From NCBI RefSeq assembly GCF_910591885.1, contig NC_063275.1, positions 14,496,501 through 14,560,500 on the forward strand: DNA of 64,000 nt, given 5' to 3'. The notes beneath the pieces are model-generated. The model saw nothing but the letters and a program-made list of their open reading frames with translations, made no database searches and was not told the DNA's origin. This document shows, piece after piece, positions 25,550-39,200 of the stretch (its first letter is position 1; each line of letters starts with the position of its first letter). A program made the translations under genes and the position numbers. The stretch comes from Bombus terrestris (lineage: Eukaryota > Arthropoda > Insecta > Hymenoptera > Apidae).

Positions 25550-26175
25550 CCGTTCGCCCGCTAGCACACGCCACTCCATTTTGCGGTGACTTTAAAAGGG
25601 AATTTATATTTATGCCGGTGGATTTCACGAAGATTCCATACTCCGGTTCTCCGGAGTGGAAGTTCGGCCAAAGCCGAAGAAATTAAGCCGCGTAATTGGA
25701 TAGTTACTGACTGAAAGCTACCAGACGGGGGGAACCAATCCGACCGGTCCTCGTTGGATCGTGTGTAATCAACACGGTTCTCGTTAATGCGACGCGTTCA
25801 TAATCGAATCGAAAAATTCGAGAGACGGGCGGCTGTTTATAACGAGCCCTTCCGTGACGCGAATCCGACGCGCGTGCAACACAAAAGCTGCGAACGAGGA
25901 ACTCGTCGGACGAAGGGGTCTGCTCCGAAACCACACCCTCCGATTCCACGCGTGAAAGAAAAACGAAAGGAAGCGCGTTCTCGTGCACGTTCGCGACGCA
26001 CGAGTCGCTCGCGCAGAAACGATTGATCGTTACGCGGTCAGTTTCGTGCGAGGCTTCGCAGTTGACCGTTGAAAAAATAAAGTGCGAAAGTAATTATAGC
26101 CGAGCGGGCGGTTCGGGTTGCTAGAATAAAAGACAAAAAAGCACGAGAAGAATAGATGGAAGAAGAAGAGAGAGT

Positions 26176-26218
26176 AAGAGGATGGTTCTAGTTTCTCTTC
26201 TCCTTTTTTCATCCTCTT
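26176..26218. other. Inverted repeat joining purine and pyrimidine tracts
   Basis: Nine-base arms AAGAGGATG (26176-26184) and CATCCTCTT (26210-26218) are perfectly complementary across a 25-base, mainly pyrimidine loop. They sit where a purine-rich tract turns into a pyrimidine-rich tract. Low complexity makes a chance origin possible. Confidence 0.5.
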
Positions 26219-29200
26219 TCTTTTTTAAACGAGGAGAGAGTTAGAACAGTCAGGCAAAGTCGGATGTGGTAGCGTAGGAGGTGGTTCGGTCGGCGTTAGG
26301 GTTGCGTACGGAAGGTGGATACAGACTGGCAAAGGGTGGCTGAGCGAAGGGCCAGAGGGATGGGACCAAAGAGCGGGGGTGGAGTGAGCGGCTAGTGTCA
26401 ACACTCGCTCACTTTGTGAAGCCGGCAACTCGCTCGAAAGCGGGTAGCGCGCGATATTAACGTTTTCTCCCCTAGCACCGAAAATCCAACCCCTGGCATT
26501 CGCCACCGCCCCGACCTCCGCAAGGCCGTGGCCACGAACGGCCACTTAAATAAACAGCGTGCGCGTTTTATTTGATATTTTACACATGACTCGGCCGAAA
26601 ATGAAATAACTCCGCGCGATACGTTTATCGAACGTCGCCGTAGCACACGGTGCCGTTGGTGCACACGCATATCGCGGTGCGTGGAACACGCGGGGAATGC
26701 GGGGACTCATCTCAAACAGAGCGCTCCTCTCTTTGACGTCGGCTGACGATCCTTTCTTTTTACGTTTTTGCCCGGCGGGCGAGGCGCGGCAAAGTTATTT
26801 TAAAGCGAGACGGACGGGGTGGAGTCGTAGATCGACAGGGAACAGAATCGACGAGTAGTTACGTCACGAGCAAACGGAGCGGCCGCGATTCGTTCGTCAA
26901 TGTATCGTGAGAGTAATGCTAATCAGACGACTTGTTTGCGGACTGGATGGCTCGTCCGCTGATCTTTTTGAGAATGCTATTGCCACGTTAACTTGTCATA
27001 TCGATTAATAAGGTACTCGGTAAATCGTGACGCGATACAATTATCAGCTTCCACGCTGTAGTCAAGCAGACGTCGTAATCTACCTATTTCATGGTTGTCG
27101 GAATCCAAACATCGTGCTCGTATAACGAACATTGATAGATCTCGCGTTTTTCCTAGATACTCGCGTTGCAAGTCTGTGATTTGAGAAACTTTGATGGAAA
27201 GGTCGTTGAACTGTCGTTAACCGCGATCTTGATTATCCGTTATCTATCTATACATAGATATACAACATCAAACAGAAAGAGAGTTATCATTATATTCTTA
27301 GCCTATTCTTACCTACGATTGTTTCTATTATCGATCGAACGCAATGCATCCTCTTCTTTTCTATAAAGAACAAACTTCAAACATCACCGCAGAATGATAA
27401 CGGTATTATAGAAATCTTCGTACCATTCGGTTTAACACTATCGAGCTTCCACTGGCGTATCAGAAATGTACGTACATGGATGCTGGATGTTCGAACACCT
27501 GTAAACCATCGGTCGAGCATCTTGCATTTGATTAAAAAAGAAGAAACGAGCTACAAAGAAGGTACACGCACTGTGCACGGCCGTTAGACGGTCAATTTCC
27601 GGCGCATTGATTGGCGGTAGCAAGGCGGGAAAACGCTATATCACCGTCTGGCATGACGCTGCAGCGTGGAGTGCAATTTACTGCAAACGCACGCGGCTTA
27701 AACCGATGATAAACGAGCTGGCTTGACCGAGGGAAAAGAAGCGAAAGCGGAATGACTTTTCGACGATTTCTACTCGCGTATCGCTTTAGATTACCGTTTC
27801 CGAGGCGAGATTGGAAAGGCCCGTTCTTTACGACCAACCAGACCGGAAACCTGACTATAATTAATCGTCTAAAATGTACATGAAATATGAATTGTAGCTG
27901 GCGTTTTCCGCTGCTTGACCAATTGCTTTGACAAAATGAAGCAATTGTACATAATATAAATTCGATTAACCGATCATTGTTTCGTTTAAGTAAAAGGAGA
28001 TTCCTCATGTGGAGGAATTATTAAATGTGATAAACGACTAACAATTTATTAAACGCAATGATGAATAACTGCGAATTCGGGAATTATATAATTTTCGGAC
28101 TGTTGTACAATTTTAATAACAAACGAAATAGACTCGAATAATGTAAATGACTCGCACAGTTCAACTATTCATCCAGAACTTTCCTGCGCCTTAGTCGCAT
28201 TGCAGTCATAAATATTTCACATACACTACGTTCGTTCTTTCTTGTCATTCGCACTTTTTACGCGACACTGTGCATTCCACCTTAAGCGTACATTCTCCAA
28301 ATTCCTCACTTCGTTCAGTTTCTTATCACTTTACACGAATCCCATTTTCGCATTTACTCGAAATTACGATGCTACAAAAAATAAATGGGAAAGAGCAAAG
28401 CACGAAGAGAACGCAATGAAATCTGCACGGAGTACTCGAGCCTCGTTCACACGCTGCTACGAACAGAGTCGGATGAACAATCGGTCGAACCACCAAACAA
28501 GCGACCACAGATAGGCCCCTTTCACACGGTCTACTGGCTCGATACGAAATCGTCAAGCAATACACGGCAGTCGCTGAGAGACAATCTCCCGTCGACCTAG
28601 TCGACCGTATAAAGGAAAACTATCGAAACGTGCCAGAAATGTCGGTATCGAAGTCACCATCGAAGAAGTTGGATTTATCGGATGGATCCGTCCCGTCGAA
28701 ATTTCCTCCCATTTCTCTTCAGCGTTGGCGGTAAATAACGATTATTAAAACGGTCAGTTGAATCCTGACGGCGATTAAATCTCGAGTTAGCGATGCGTTC
28801 GTCAGTAGAATAAGTTGGTATCGAAATAGAATTGGAGAGGTCGGTCCTTGATTCTTTGGTTTTATTGCAGTTACACTATATGGTAATGTCGAGGTTGATA
28901 CTATGGTTGAGTCATGGCACAGATCAAACTCGTGGTCGATTTCGTGATGCATGTCTGACTACGTTCGAAGTCGAATAATGTACGTATTGACAGCTCGATC
29001 TAGATAACTGGATATTAGAAACACGTATCGGAATCAATTACCTTATAAAATATCGTTATAAAATCATTTGATACGTTCTAACCGCTGACAAGATCCATTA
29101 TTTTCTATCGTTTGTATACTTTTCCATCAGCCGTAGTAATTAAAGAATTTTTTCGTCGGTACTTCGAAATAAATTCGATAATTTATTATATCTAAATTCT

Positions 29201-29858
29201 ACATTATTAATCTTAACAACGTACATAACGTACATAACTCGCCATAGTGGAAACTGCGCGAGAAATCTTTTCAGAGCCGTCTAATCGACAATGACCCATG
29301 CGGTTGATAATGAGATTATTAAATGAACACACAAACAGTTCTCGTTCATTTGACACCCGAGACTGTTGAAAATCGAAATCAATTTGAAGCCGGTGCACGC
29401 TAGTGCATCGTCGAGCGTTTGCACTGGTCCACGAACAGGATAAAAAAGGGGCCAACACGAAATTTATTTCCAGGCTGTCAAGACGATTCTGCATGCACTG
29501 TAGGTGCCAGTCCCGATCATTACGGACGTGGTCAGAGCAGCGCGGAGAAAAAATCGTTGGAACACCGCTGGAGAAGCGAATACGGGTCTAAGGGAACGGC
29601 AACGGGTCTGCCATCAGTTCTTCGTTCCTTTTCTTCTTTCACGTTCTTCGTAATCCCTACTTAGAACTGTGCGAACCGGGCGAGACGATGCACGTGTGCG
29701 TGCTCGATATTCGTCGCCCCACCCACGCATCTGTCACGAGCCCATGGGGATCTGCACGCGGGGCGATCTGTGGCCCCAAATGCAGAAAGAGAACCGTCGA
29801 ATCTTGTTTATCCCTGCTACGCTCGGAATAATAGAAGCGTATATTTTAGCGGGCACGT

Positions 29859-29900
29859 TAATCGTCGGTTATTAATATTGCATCGATCCCCGAATCCGGG
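29859..29900 (+). promoter_or_regulatory. Local duplicated motif, copy A
   Basis: This 42-base stretch contains TTATTAATATTGCATCGAT (29869-29887), found identically at 30745-30763. The flanks also align with small indels: TAATCG then CGG upstream, and CCG then ATC downstream. Both copies have the same orientation and lie about 876 bases apart. No coding frame explains the match. It may be a duplicated regulatory element; a chance match of 19 identical bases plus aligned flanks is unlikely in 64 kb. Confidence 0.5.
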
Positions 29901-32900
29901 ATTAGTCGCATATCGACTGAAATATTCTCTGTCACTCTCCTTGCCACGCGACTCGATAATTGATTGTCACGGATTCGTCATTTTGACCCTCGTTTTCGTT
30001 CAGTTTGACCCTCCTCTTCGTCGATGGTATTCAGGTCCTCCTGTTTGCCCATGTAATTCATGGAAATTCGCGGTTCTCTCTCTATCTCTTTAATTCATTC
30101 ACAAAGAACAATTTTATGTGAAGGAATCAGAGTGTTGATTTTTCGGATTACACTGCTGTCGATGATAGAGTTTCGTTGCGTTTTAAAGGATTACTAGAAT
30201 TATACAATTTTCTTAATGAACACGTCAAGCGGTAAGTGGCTTTAGCCGGGACAGGAAAATTTGCCACTCGAGAATACCTACAGGTAATATGTAATAGACG
30301 AGAACGTTGGAAACTTATGTATATCCAACGTCAATGTTGAACACAGGCAGGTTTTATTACCGTCTGGAGGGTATCTAGTACAACTGGTAATAACATGATC
30401 ATTCGTCGAACCAGTACTAGAATCGGTACCAGTACTAGACACACGAAGTCATGCTAGAATTATCACTGAGTAATGATCATTGGATAGACAGGGAACAAGG
30501 TGCCCGTGAATCGATATTAATTCCCATTTCTATATTAAACAGCCACGCGAGTGACGGCCGGTAACCCATGATCGGGTAACGAGTATCGGTGCCCGTTGAT
30601 CAGAGTCATTTATTAATTTTACGATTCGACGATTCAGCGGATTCCGAAAGCTCCGCGAACGGTAGGTACACGCGGCCAGCACGGGATCATTAATCACACG
30701 ATTGATCGGTTCACGATCCATTTTTCGCACATGCTAATCGCGGTTTATTAATATTGCATCGATTACCGGATCGGCGTACGGCTTACGCGCAGGGAGAACC
30801 AGTCCGGCACTGTGTAATTGATGATCGTTCGAACCGTTCTCCGATTCCGTTCTTCCTATCCGTTATACATACGTGTATCTGCGGTAGGATTATGCGTATG
30901 AGTCTTTATCCTCGAATCAGTAACCGGGCATCATCGCGCACATGTTCGCTGCCTCTTATGACGAATAACGCGGCTACCCTGCTGCAGATTATCCAGGTCC
31001 CATTGTATATTTACGGGGGGTTAGGTGACATAGTGCTTGGATCAGCTGCGAGACAATCGAGCCACCGTAAATTCGGCCCCCATTATGGATAATTCTTCGG
31101 TTATTACACGCAGAATGAACGACCACGTTGTTTCTAGTAGCTTACTGGAGGTTTATTAGCTCATGGAGGACCAAGGTTAGGTTGATATAACGTTTTGTTT
31201 CAACGTGATCGAATTCTATTTGTTTTCGCGTGGTGGTTACGATAAGGGATTTGAAGAATTTTTTAAATATTTTCGCAACTATTTCTTCTTTTATTCGAAC
31301 ACCACGGTTTTATGAATTTTCGAAGACATTGTATTTATCGCAGTGTGTTTAATTATTTTTGGTCGAGTCGTTGAAATGTTTTTCGCGTTTCTAATTTTGG
31401 GAATATTCCTCTTTATAATATTTATTGTTCTGTTGTAGTCTTTGTACATTAGGAAAACAGTATACGATAATGTTAGTAAACGTTATTTCATTTAGAGTTT
31501 CTTGCATTAATGTTCGAAGTTTCCGTCGTCAAGTAAATGAAATTAAATTTCTTTCAAAAATCTACTTCGTGTTAAATTTACAAAATAAGAATATTCAACT
31601 TTTCCATTTATCATCAATGGAAGTTTTAAATCACATTCCCCGTTGATACGAATCCCACAGAGAACAGAAGCGAACGATTTTCCGAATATCCTTGCAAACA
31701 AAGCCGATTAATCACGCTTTTACGCGCTATACGTCACAAACGCTTGACAATGTCTAGTTTTCCGTACAAGCTATAGGCATATGCTCGCACGGAGAAAGAC
31801 GAGCGTAAATTCGAGCGTAGTCGCGCCCCTTCGTGACTTAATGGATTGGAATGGGGCAAAGGCCGATCACGTAATTGCAAGTACGACTAGACGTCGAGGA
31901 AATGGGGGCCAAAGTGATATTTCGTACTTGGTTCGCAAAAGCCATGCCCATTTGTACATGAAGAATGGACCCCTGGTTTCGCGAGATTGTACTTTCCGAA
32001 TTGGTAGCTCTCCGTTTCTTGCAACCCTGTCGACCGATCAGTTGAAAAGACAATACCGTTGGATCGAAGCCAGGAACCGTTTACGAATGTCGCTTTGAGC
32101 TTGCAATCGATCGCTATAGGTACATAGCGAACAGCAAGAGGTACAGATTAATGAGTATAAATTAAGAGATAATTAAAAAACGCGATACCACAAAATTAAC
32201 ATTCGATACAGGATTTAAATCAACGAATAAATTAAATACAAGGATTAAAAGTTGGGAACTTGTAGCGATCTAGCGTAAAGCCTAAAATTACAGATTCGAT
32301 GTAAAAGCCAAAGGTCTCATAGGTTTCGATATTAACTGATCATTGAATCTCACAATGAAAATTTGTTAGGGACAGAGAACAGTTTATTCTAGAAATAAAA
32401 GCATCTGTTTATTTCGAAATCGTTGTTTCATGGCAGCGTCCATTGTTACGTTGATATTTATGAAAACCGATAATATCCAACTGGAACGAGGATGGCAAAC
32501 CCACATCGATTCAATTTCCCCCATAAAGCTTGGATTTTAATTATGAAACAAATCAATTTGCTCCGCGATAAATTGTTATTAATCATTATCAACCAGTCAA
32601 AGTGGTCGTTACATCGGCTACTTTTCCACTTGCAGTCGCATGATTTATGAGCAAACCTGTTCGAAATCCACGCTCAGTGTGGTCCTTGTCGCGGAATACA
32701 CTGAAGAAACGCTAAACTAAGGGGGAAAAAGGACCTAACCACAGTGGAGAGAACTATTCTCCATGGTACGTTCACGAAAGTAATCGCGCTCTTTGTGACC
32801 AAATACTGGCTACGTATGAGAAACCCTCCGGTTTTTGTTCGTCGAATACGAACAGGCGTGTCGGATTCTATGCAAGCTAATCGTCGCCATTAATTGAGCT

Positions 32901-33191
32901 GGATTTGTATTGTGTATTATCTGTCGGGAGGGCGGTTAGTTATGAAGGACGATCCATCATTCCTGTAGATACGCCTCCTTGCCCCGTAATCACGGATGCA
33001 CGCGTGTTCGAAACGTCGAGCCGAAACACGGTCGAGTTTTAATGGCGTTCCCGCGCCAAAAACTTTCTTCTACTGGCGAATTAGAATCCCGTAATTTAAC
33101 CGAAACTTTTACACCCTGACACGACAGCCTGCTGGAAACGTTGAGAAATACTTTCTTCGTCGTCTTGAACGCACCCTGATCGAGAAGTTCG
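29901..33191. other. Gene-free stretch
   Basis: No gene is supported. Besides the motif copy at 30735-30776, the stretch holds CCAGTACTAGA twice (30411-30421, 30429-30439), with a near-inverted TCTAGTACAACTGG upstream at 30374-30387. It becomes AT-rich from about 31240 to 31640. A 105-codon frame (31781-32098 plus) has no recognised domain. Confidence 0.5.
30735..30776 (+). promoter_or_regulatory. Local duplicated motif, copy B
   Basis: This is the partner of 29859-29900, with the identical 19-base core TTATTAATATTGCATCGAT at 30745-30763. The upstream flank differs by one deleted base and one inserted T; the downstream flank keeps CCG and ATC with small changes. The surrounding DNA does not align, so the shared unit is about 42 bases. 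Confidence 0.5.
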
Positions 33192-33224
33192 GTCGTCGTC
33201 GCCGCCGTCGTCGTCGTCGTCGTT
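33192..33224. repeat. GTC/GCC trinucleotide repeat
   Basis: About eleven trinucleotide units, mostly GTC with two GCC units. The minus-strand frame crossing it (33109-33324) becomes an arginine run because of the repeat and is not supported as a gene. Confidence 0.85.
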
Positions 33225-36200
33225 GCGAGAGAAGCAGGCGGAACGTTCGACGCACGATTAACCAGCTGATAGATTGCTTTGGTATCGGTCCCTTTAATAA
33301 ATAGGCCATACTTACGCCCTCCATCTCAGCCTGATTTTTCTATCCGTCAATTATTTCGTTTCTGATCCTGCTTGCTCGAACGACAGTGAAGCGGAAATCG
33401 TTGATCTTGGATAGGTTTCGTTACGACATCCCTGGCTTCCTGCCAACACCGGATGACGGAAATTACAAAGTTCTAGGAAACAAATCTCTATTCGTTCGAC
33501 ACTTCCTATCCATCACGTATGTCTGTACTATCTTTACAGCTACTATTACTGGTTAATCCAGTGATATTAAAATCATCGGGACGGGAAATTGATACACGAA
33601 TAATTTCGAGACCTGTGCCAGCCTCGGCCGACCTTATCGGAGAGATTCAAAGGGTGGCTGCAAGATTGCCAGCCGGACGAGACCGGTGTGCATGTTCCCC
33701 CGCGGAAATGAAGCTCTTCCTTTTTCGTAATAATCGAGCCCCGTCAGACCAAAATCGTCCGTTGAAAATTGAGGGTTATGTAATCGAACGCTCGACCAAT
33801 GAACTACACGAATAATTCTCGTGAAGCCTGGTATCGTGAATGGAAACGGCTACTCGAACCCCTGCCGACAATAATTGAAACCGCATTCTCCGTGCCCATT
33901 AATGGCTCTCCTCTCGCCATCGTCCGTTTTTTCTTTCTCTTTCTCTTCCCCTATTCGTTCGACTTTCCCTCTCCCTCTCACTCTCCCTCTCTCATTCTCT
34001 CTTTCTCTCTCTTTCGCTGTCTCAGTCCAGTCAGTACTCAGCTGCGCTCCTCTTTTCCTCTTTTCCATTAGCTTGCTCGCCAGGCGAACCTATGATTTGG
34101 AAATTCACCGGAGACGATGCGAACAGGTAGGTGTGCAGTCGCGACCGGGAGATATATGGGTTACACGGAAGCGGGGGGCTTCATACAAATTGAATTTGTG
34201 CAATTACGGGAGTAATTACGTCGGGATTAGGGCCATTACCTGCCCACCGCACAGATACTCGGCCCTCGTCCCTTCACTTTGACTTCTTCCTTCTTTACTA
34301 ATGAACGACTCCCTGAGACCTCTGCTCTCACTGAACAGCTCCGTTTGTTACATTGACGATAGAACAAAACCTTTGTTATGTGCATATTCGATTTCGATAA
34401 TCGAATGATCGATCGAATTTGGCTTCTTGTTTGATTTAAATGATTTAAAATTTGACTAAATTTGAGTCTTGTTGATTTTTGTACGTATCGTTGAAAAACT
34501 TCTGCATTAGGTTGAATTACGCTCAATATTACTTTTTTTGAGTTTTTCTCTTGCTAGATTGATTATTAATTTAAACTTATATTCAGCTCTAAGCAGGCAA
34601 GGGTTTATTTTATCCTGAAACTTCATTTCCCTTTTCCTCTGGATTTTTATTTTCATTCGAAAAAGTTCTAGACATTCGGCCTAACAAATGATAGTATAAT
34701 ATAGCTATTGTATGATATAGACATTGTCAAGTGCCTCGCTATTATTTCATATTATTCCAGAGCCTCAAACAACAAAAGAATTAGACTTGACCACAAATGA
34801 CGCAGTTTACTTGTTTAATCCGATAATATATATATCTCTGTCGAGAACTATGTAATACTTTGAAACGATACTCCAAAAGACCGGTTGTAAACCCTATAGA
34901 AGGCACTTTCCTGGATTTGTATGAAAGCAGAAACCGACCACTTCTTCTCCTTTATTCTCATCCTTAAATCCACAATCCAAATGGTACCGGTTGCTCGACA
35001 AAGGGGTTTGGCCATAAAAATCACGGCGTTCAATGTCAGAAAAACAGCACAGACACAAAGAAGGCAAGACGACAATCGTCGTCGACCCTCTGGCCGTGTA
35101 TTCACCCCATGATCACGAGGCTCCGTGACAGCCTAATCGTAATCAACGTCCGTGTACGGCGAGCAGCGCTTTCGCAGCGGGAAGAGTAGTCGTCTGGAGT
35201 GGCGAACGACAAAAGAGAATGCTGGCAGTGGCTGTTCGCGGCCGGAATGAGGGGAATCGTTGGACGTAACGCGAGGCTGCTGCGTGTTCTATCTCGTTGA
35301 GGGAGATGCAAGGCGCAACCCCCAAGAGCTGGCAAACAGTTGTAAAGAATTCGTGCAACCAGAGCCGGCTAGGCTGGCTCTCGTGTACGCGGACGTCGCT
35401 ATCTACCTCGAGCAGAGGCTCCGTTAACTACCATTTATCGCGAGCCACGCCGCTGCGTAATCAATTCCTCTGCTCGCGCCCGGAATTTCAAAACTTTTCA
35501 GGCTTCCCTCTTCTTCCACTTCCAACCGAGCCCCTCGTCGTTCTCCTCCTCGTTTCTCGACTAGGGGACACGACGAGGACGTAAGAGTAGAGAAGAGAGA
35601 GAGAGGGCCTGTTGCGAGGTTTCGCCGAGTGGCTTATATCAGATTAACCCCGCGGCACTCGTGCCGCTAATTTCCAATTAATTATCTCCGCGCTGACGCA
35701 CCGTGAGAATGTGACGTGATTATCGTGATTTCCAAGTTTCTCGGTTCCTCCGTTCGGTTTTTTTGCCACCCGCTAGTTGACGGAGAACGATTTCCTGTTT
35801 CTTTTTTTACCCCCGTGCTCTCTATCTCTTTCCATCTCGTTCCTCTTTTGCCCTAACTTTCGTCCTCCGACGGTGACTCTCGTCGACGACCCTGATGCGA
35901 GACGATCCCCCGCTGGCACACCTTTAATACGTAATTAAAGTTTGAAGCGTTAACGTACCCACCAAGAATGCGGAGGATTCTAATTCCACCGTGAAGTATA
36001 ATTACGCGAATCTACAATACGTTTGCTATATCGTTATGATCGAGATCGATAATAAACTTACGGAATCTTCGCTACTTTATTTCTTCTTCTTTGAACGTTC
36101 CATCAAAGCAAATCGTTTAACATTCTGTAATTCCCCAAAGAAAAAAATCTACCAGAAATCAGCATAATCACGGTATTGGTACTCGAACACTATCGATATA

Positions 36201-39200
36201 ACGACCCAATCCAGCTCGACCGCGTTATAACTTTACGAACGTAATTTAGCGGCACAATAATCCTTAATAACCGCGGATGAATTTATCTCGACCAACGACG
36301 CTTGAAATAAGAAACACGACGGGGTCCGGATTCGCGGAAGCCTGAACGAAACGATTTTCTTTTTCCGTTCCTTGACGACTAGGCAGATGGAAGCAGGGAA
36401 CGGCCAAAGAGAGAGAATGGTTGCGAGAAAAAAAGAAGAAGAATGGAAGGAGGGTTGCGGCCGTAAGACGTTTTTTCAACCCTCCACTTAAAAACTACCA
36501 CCTCGCGGGGTCGCCGCTTAATGGACGCGAAAAATATTGCGGCTGCTCAGGGGATGGTAACTGGGGTAACTATACACACCGTCGATGATCGCAGCGGACC
36601 CACGGTGAGAAGCAACTCTCGTCCCCTCCTACGTGACGGCTCATTACGCTCTTTCCATTATTCAATTAATCGCGGCCATTTATTATCATCAGATGGAAGG
36701 CGTGAATCGAACGGGGACACGCATTGTCAAGCGTGATATTATGCTCGATAAAGGAGCCACTCCGGGCGAAGATGGTGTGGTGGTTTCTGTGCTCGAAAGG
36801 GGATGACAGGGGCGGTCTACCAATTGCGAGGTTCGCTGTCCTAAAAAGCATTAAATCGCTCGGGCGTAGCTTCGCCTTCGTGTTCTTTTAATTTCGTTGT
36901 GATAATTGACTCGCGCCTCGAGGATAGATTTTTCTTGCCAATTAATATAATGGTAGAAGTCTCATAGTGGTATATATTTGAAAAGGGAGTAACGATGGAG
37001 TGATGCAACAGGGGGATGAATTTGTCACTGGCTGCCTTCGGCGATATTCTTTGTGTTTACGTGTGCAATTTAACGTTGTAAGCTTCTATACCGCATAACA
37101 TTGTAAGATTCTATAGGTTTGTTCTGAGAAATTCTATCAAGCTTTTTATAAATAAATTCAAAGAAAAACGTACAAAATAGCAAAAAGTTCTTCGTGTATA
37201 TTCTGCGATATCACACGTTTCATCGGTATCATTAGGAGTAATATCAATGTTATTAGGTTGTAAAGGAAACGTAGGATACTCGAAAGAATATAAAGAGTCG
37301 CTTATGATGTATAAAACGAAAAAGATGACGAGAACGCGACTAGTAGGAACGTGGTAGAACATAACGCGTGACGCAAAGGACCAGAAGGGTTGAGCGATGA
37401 CACGCGAGAGTAGAACAGCCGACGGCGATACTGCGAGAGCAGGAACGGAGGATCAGATTGATTAATAGGGGGTACATCTGTTACCGGGCGAGCGAGAGGG
37501 TGGATGGCAATAGTCCGGAGAAGGGTAGCTCGCAGTTAGCATTAATCACTGCAACACGCCGCGGCCTGACTGTCAGGTCCCGTATAATGCCCATTGGCGT
37601 GGAACCAGTCGGCCTTTCCACCTGGGACAGATCGAGGGGGTCCCGTTCGAGTACATTCGACCGTATAAACTTACCATATTACCGGCAATTCGGTTACGTG
37701 CTCGCGGAGATCCTATGGATTATGGTGCTGGCCAAGCGTAAATTAATTGGGATTGTGTAACTCTCGGGACACCCCAAAGTCGAGTCGTAGGATTATTGAG
37801 ACGTCTACTCTGTATCCTCGAGGTTTGGTAGAAAATTGAAGATTTTCAATATAATCTCAACGTACCAATATCAGAAACGATCAACCGTGAAAAAAGTTTT
37901 AAACCATTTACGAATCGTTTACTTAGTAAAAACAAAAAAGGAGAAGTGATATATTATTTATACTTTTAAAAGAATTATTGTAAAACGACAAGTGTGAGAT
38001 CCGATTGTAAGACATTATTTTACAAATTGAACTGCTGAATAAAACCTAACTATGGTAAAAATTTTTAGAATTGATGGGATTAGATTACTAAAATAGTAAT
38101 AGCACTCAGACTGTCGCTAGATCGACGGTTTTCGAAAAATATGGACACCGGTGAAAAGCGTCGAAAGCTTTTCCACCTCGTGCTCTGTCGACGAACGATG
38201 AATGTGTACACCGACTTCGCGAAAATCCATCATCTGCCCCTAAGCAGAGTAGATTTGACAGATGCAGGGTTCGGTCTGTAAGCATGGGTTCGAAGTATCC
38301 AAGATTCCTGGCATATTGCCCCCTCGTGACTGTAATTAATGAAGGGGGTACCACAGGGTTCTTGCCAGAGGGTGTCGACACCAACTCATGGACCCCTGTC
38401 GGCTTAGAATTCTATTTATTATATTTATTTCTGTAACTCTCGGGCACAAGTGTACACTGAGTTGGCTATAAACCGCCTGCATTATGTATCGTGCAACGTG
38501 TATAAAATCGATTCGTGGAATGAAACTTTGCGTCGTACCATGTTTCCTTGCTTTCCAATTTTACTGTCCAGCTTTCGAAAAACGTTCAAAAACATTTCAA
38601 TACTTGAATCGTAGCGTTAGTTAATTAAATAATGTTGTACGTATATTTATACGGAACCTTTACATGTAACAGCTTCGGAATAGTTTAACTCAGACAGAGA
38701 CTGTGATAAATATGGGCAATCGAAATCTCACACAACTAAATTGATCAGTGATTACAATGTTACAGCCAAATTATATTATTCCCAATTATTAAGCCTCAAG
38801 GGGGAAACGGCACACTGCTTATCTATTTACCGAACTAACGAAATACACCAATCGTAAGATACATGTACAATACTATCTTAATGATACAGAACGCAACACA
38901 TAAGGAAACACTCAGAATTCAAACCGACACACTCGCAATCGCATAACATATTAAAATTCAGGCATCATGCACGTATAACCGTAAATATAGACGTACACCT
39001 AAATTTACACGTGGATCTTAATCAAACATTAAGCAAAATCCAATCGATCATTGTGTATAATCCTGTAAAAATAAAATAGGTCATTTTCTCGATTGCTCGC
39101 TTCGAGTATTGATTTATTCAATGACTCGTGATGCATCCAAAGTAATGTCCTCTATATTATCGTCGCTTTTACCACTATATTTGTTACATCGAATATTTTT

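Larger units (their letters stand above)
23408..29858. other. Gene-free stretch with low-complexity patches
   Basis: No gene is supported. The stretch contains a GA-rich patch (23991-24014), an AT-rich block (about 24655-24830), an alternating GTGTGCGC-type run (25532-25549), and a purine tract followed by a pyrimidine tract at 26150-26225. Frames of 100-152 codons (for example 24832-25290 plus) are arginine- and lysine-rich without domains and look like chance frames in CpG-rich DNA. Confidence 0.5.

Noticed and set aside
38317..38346. CCCCCT/AGGGGG inverted repeat as a microRNA precursor
   Set aside because: Stem too short, loop large and asymmetric, no known microRNA seed.
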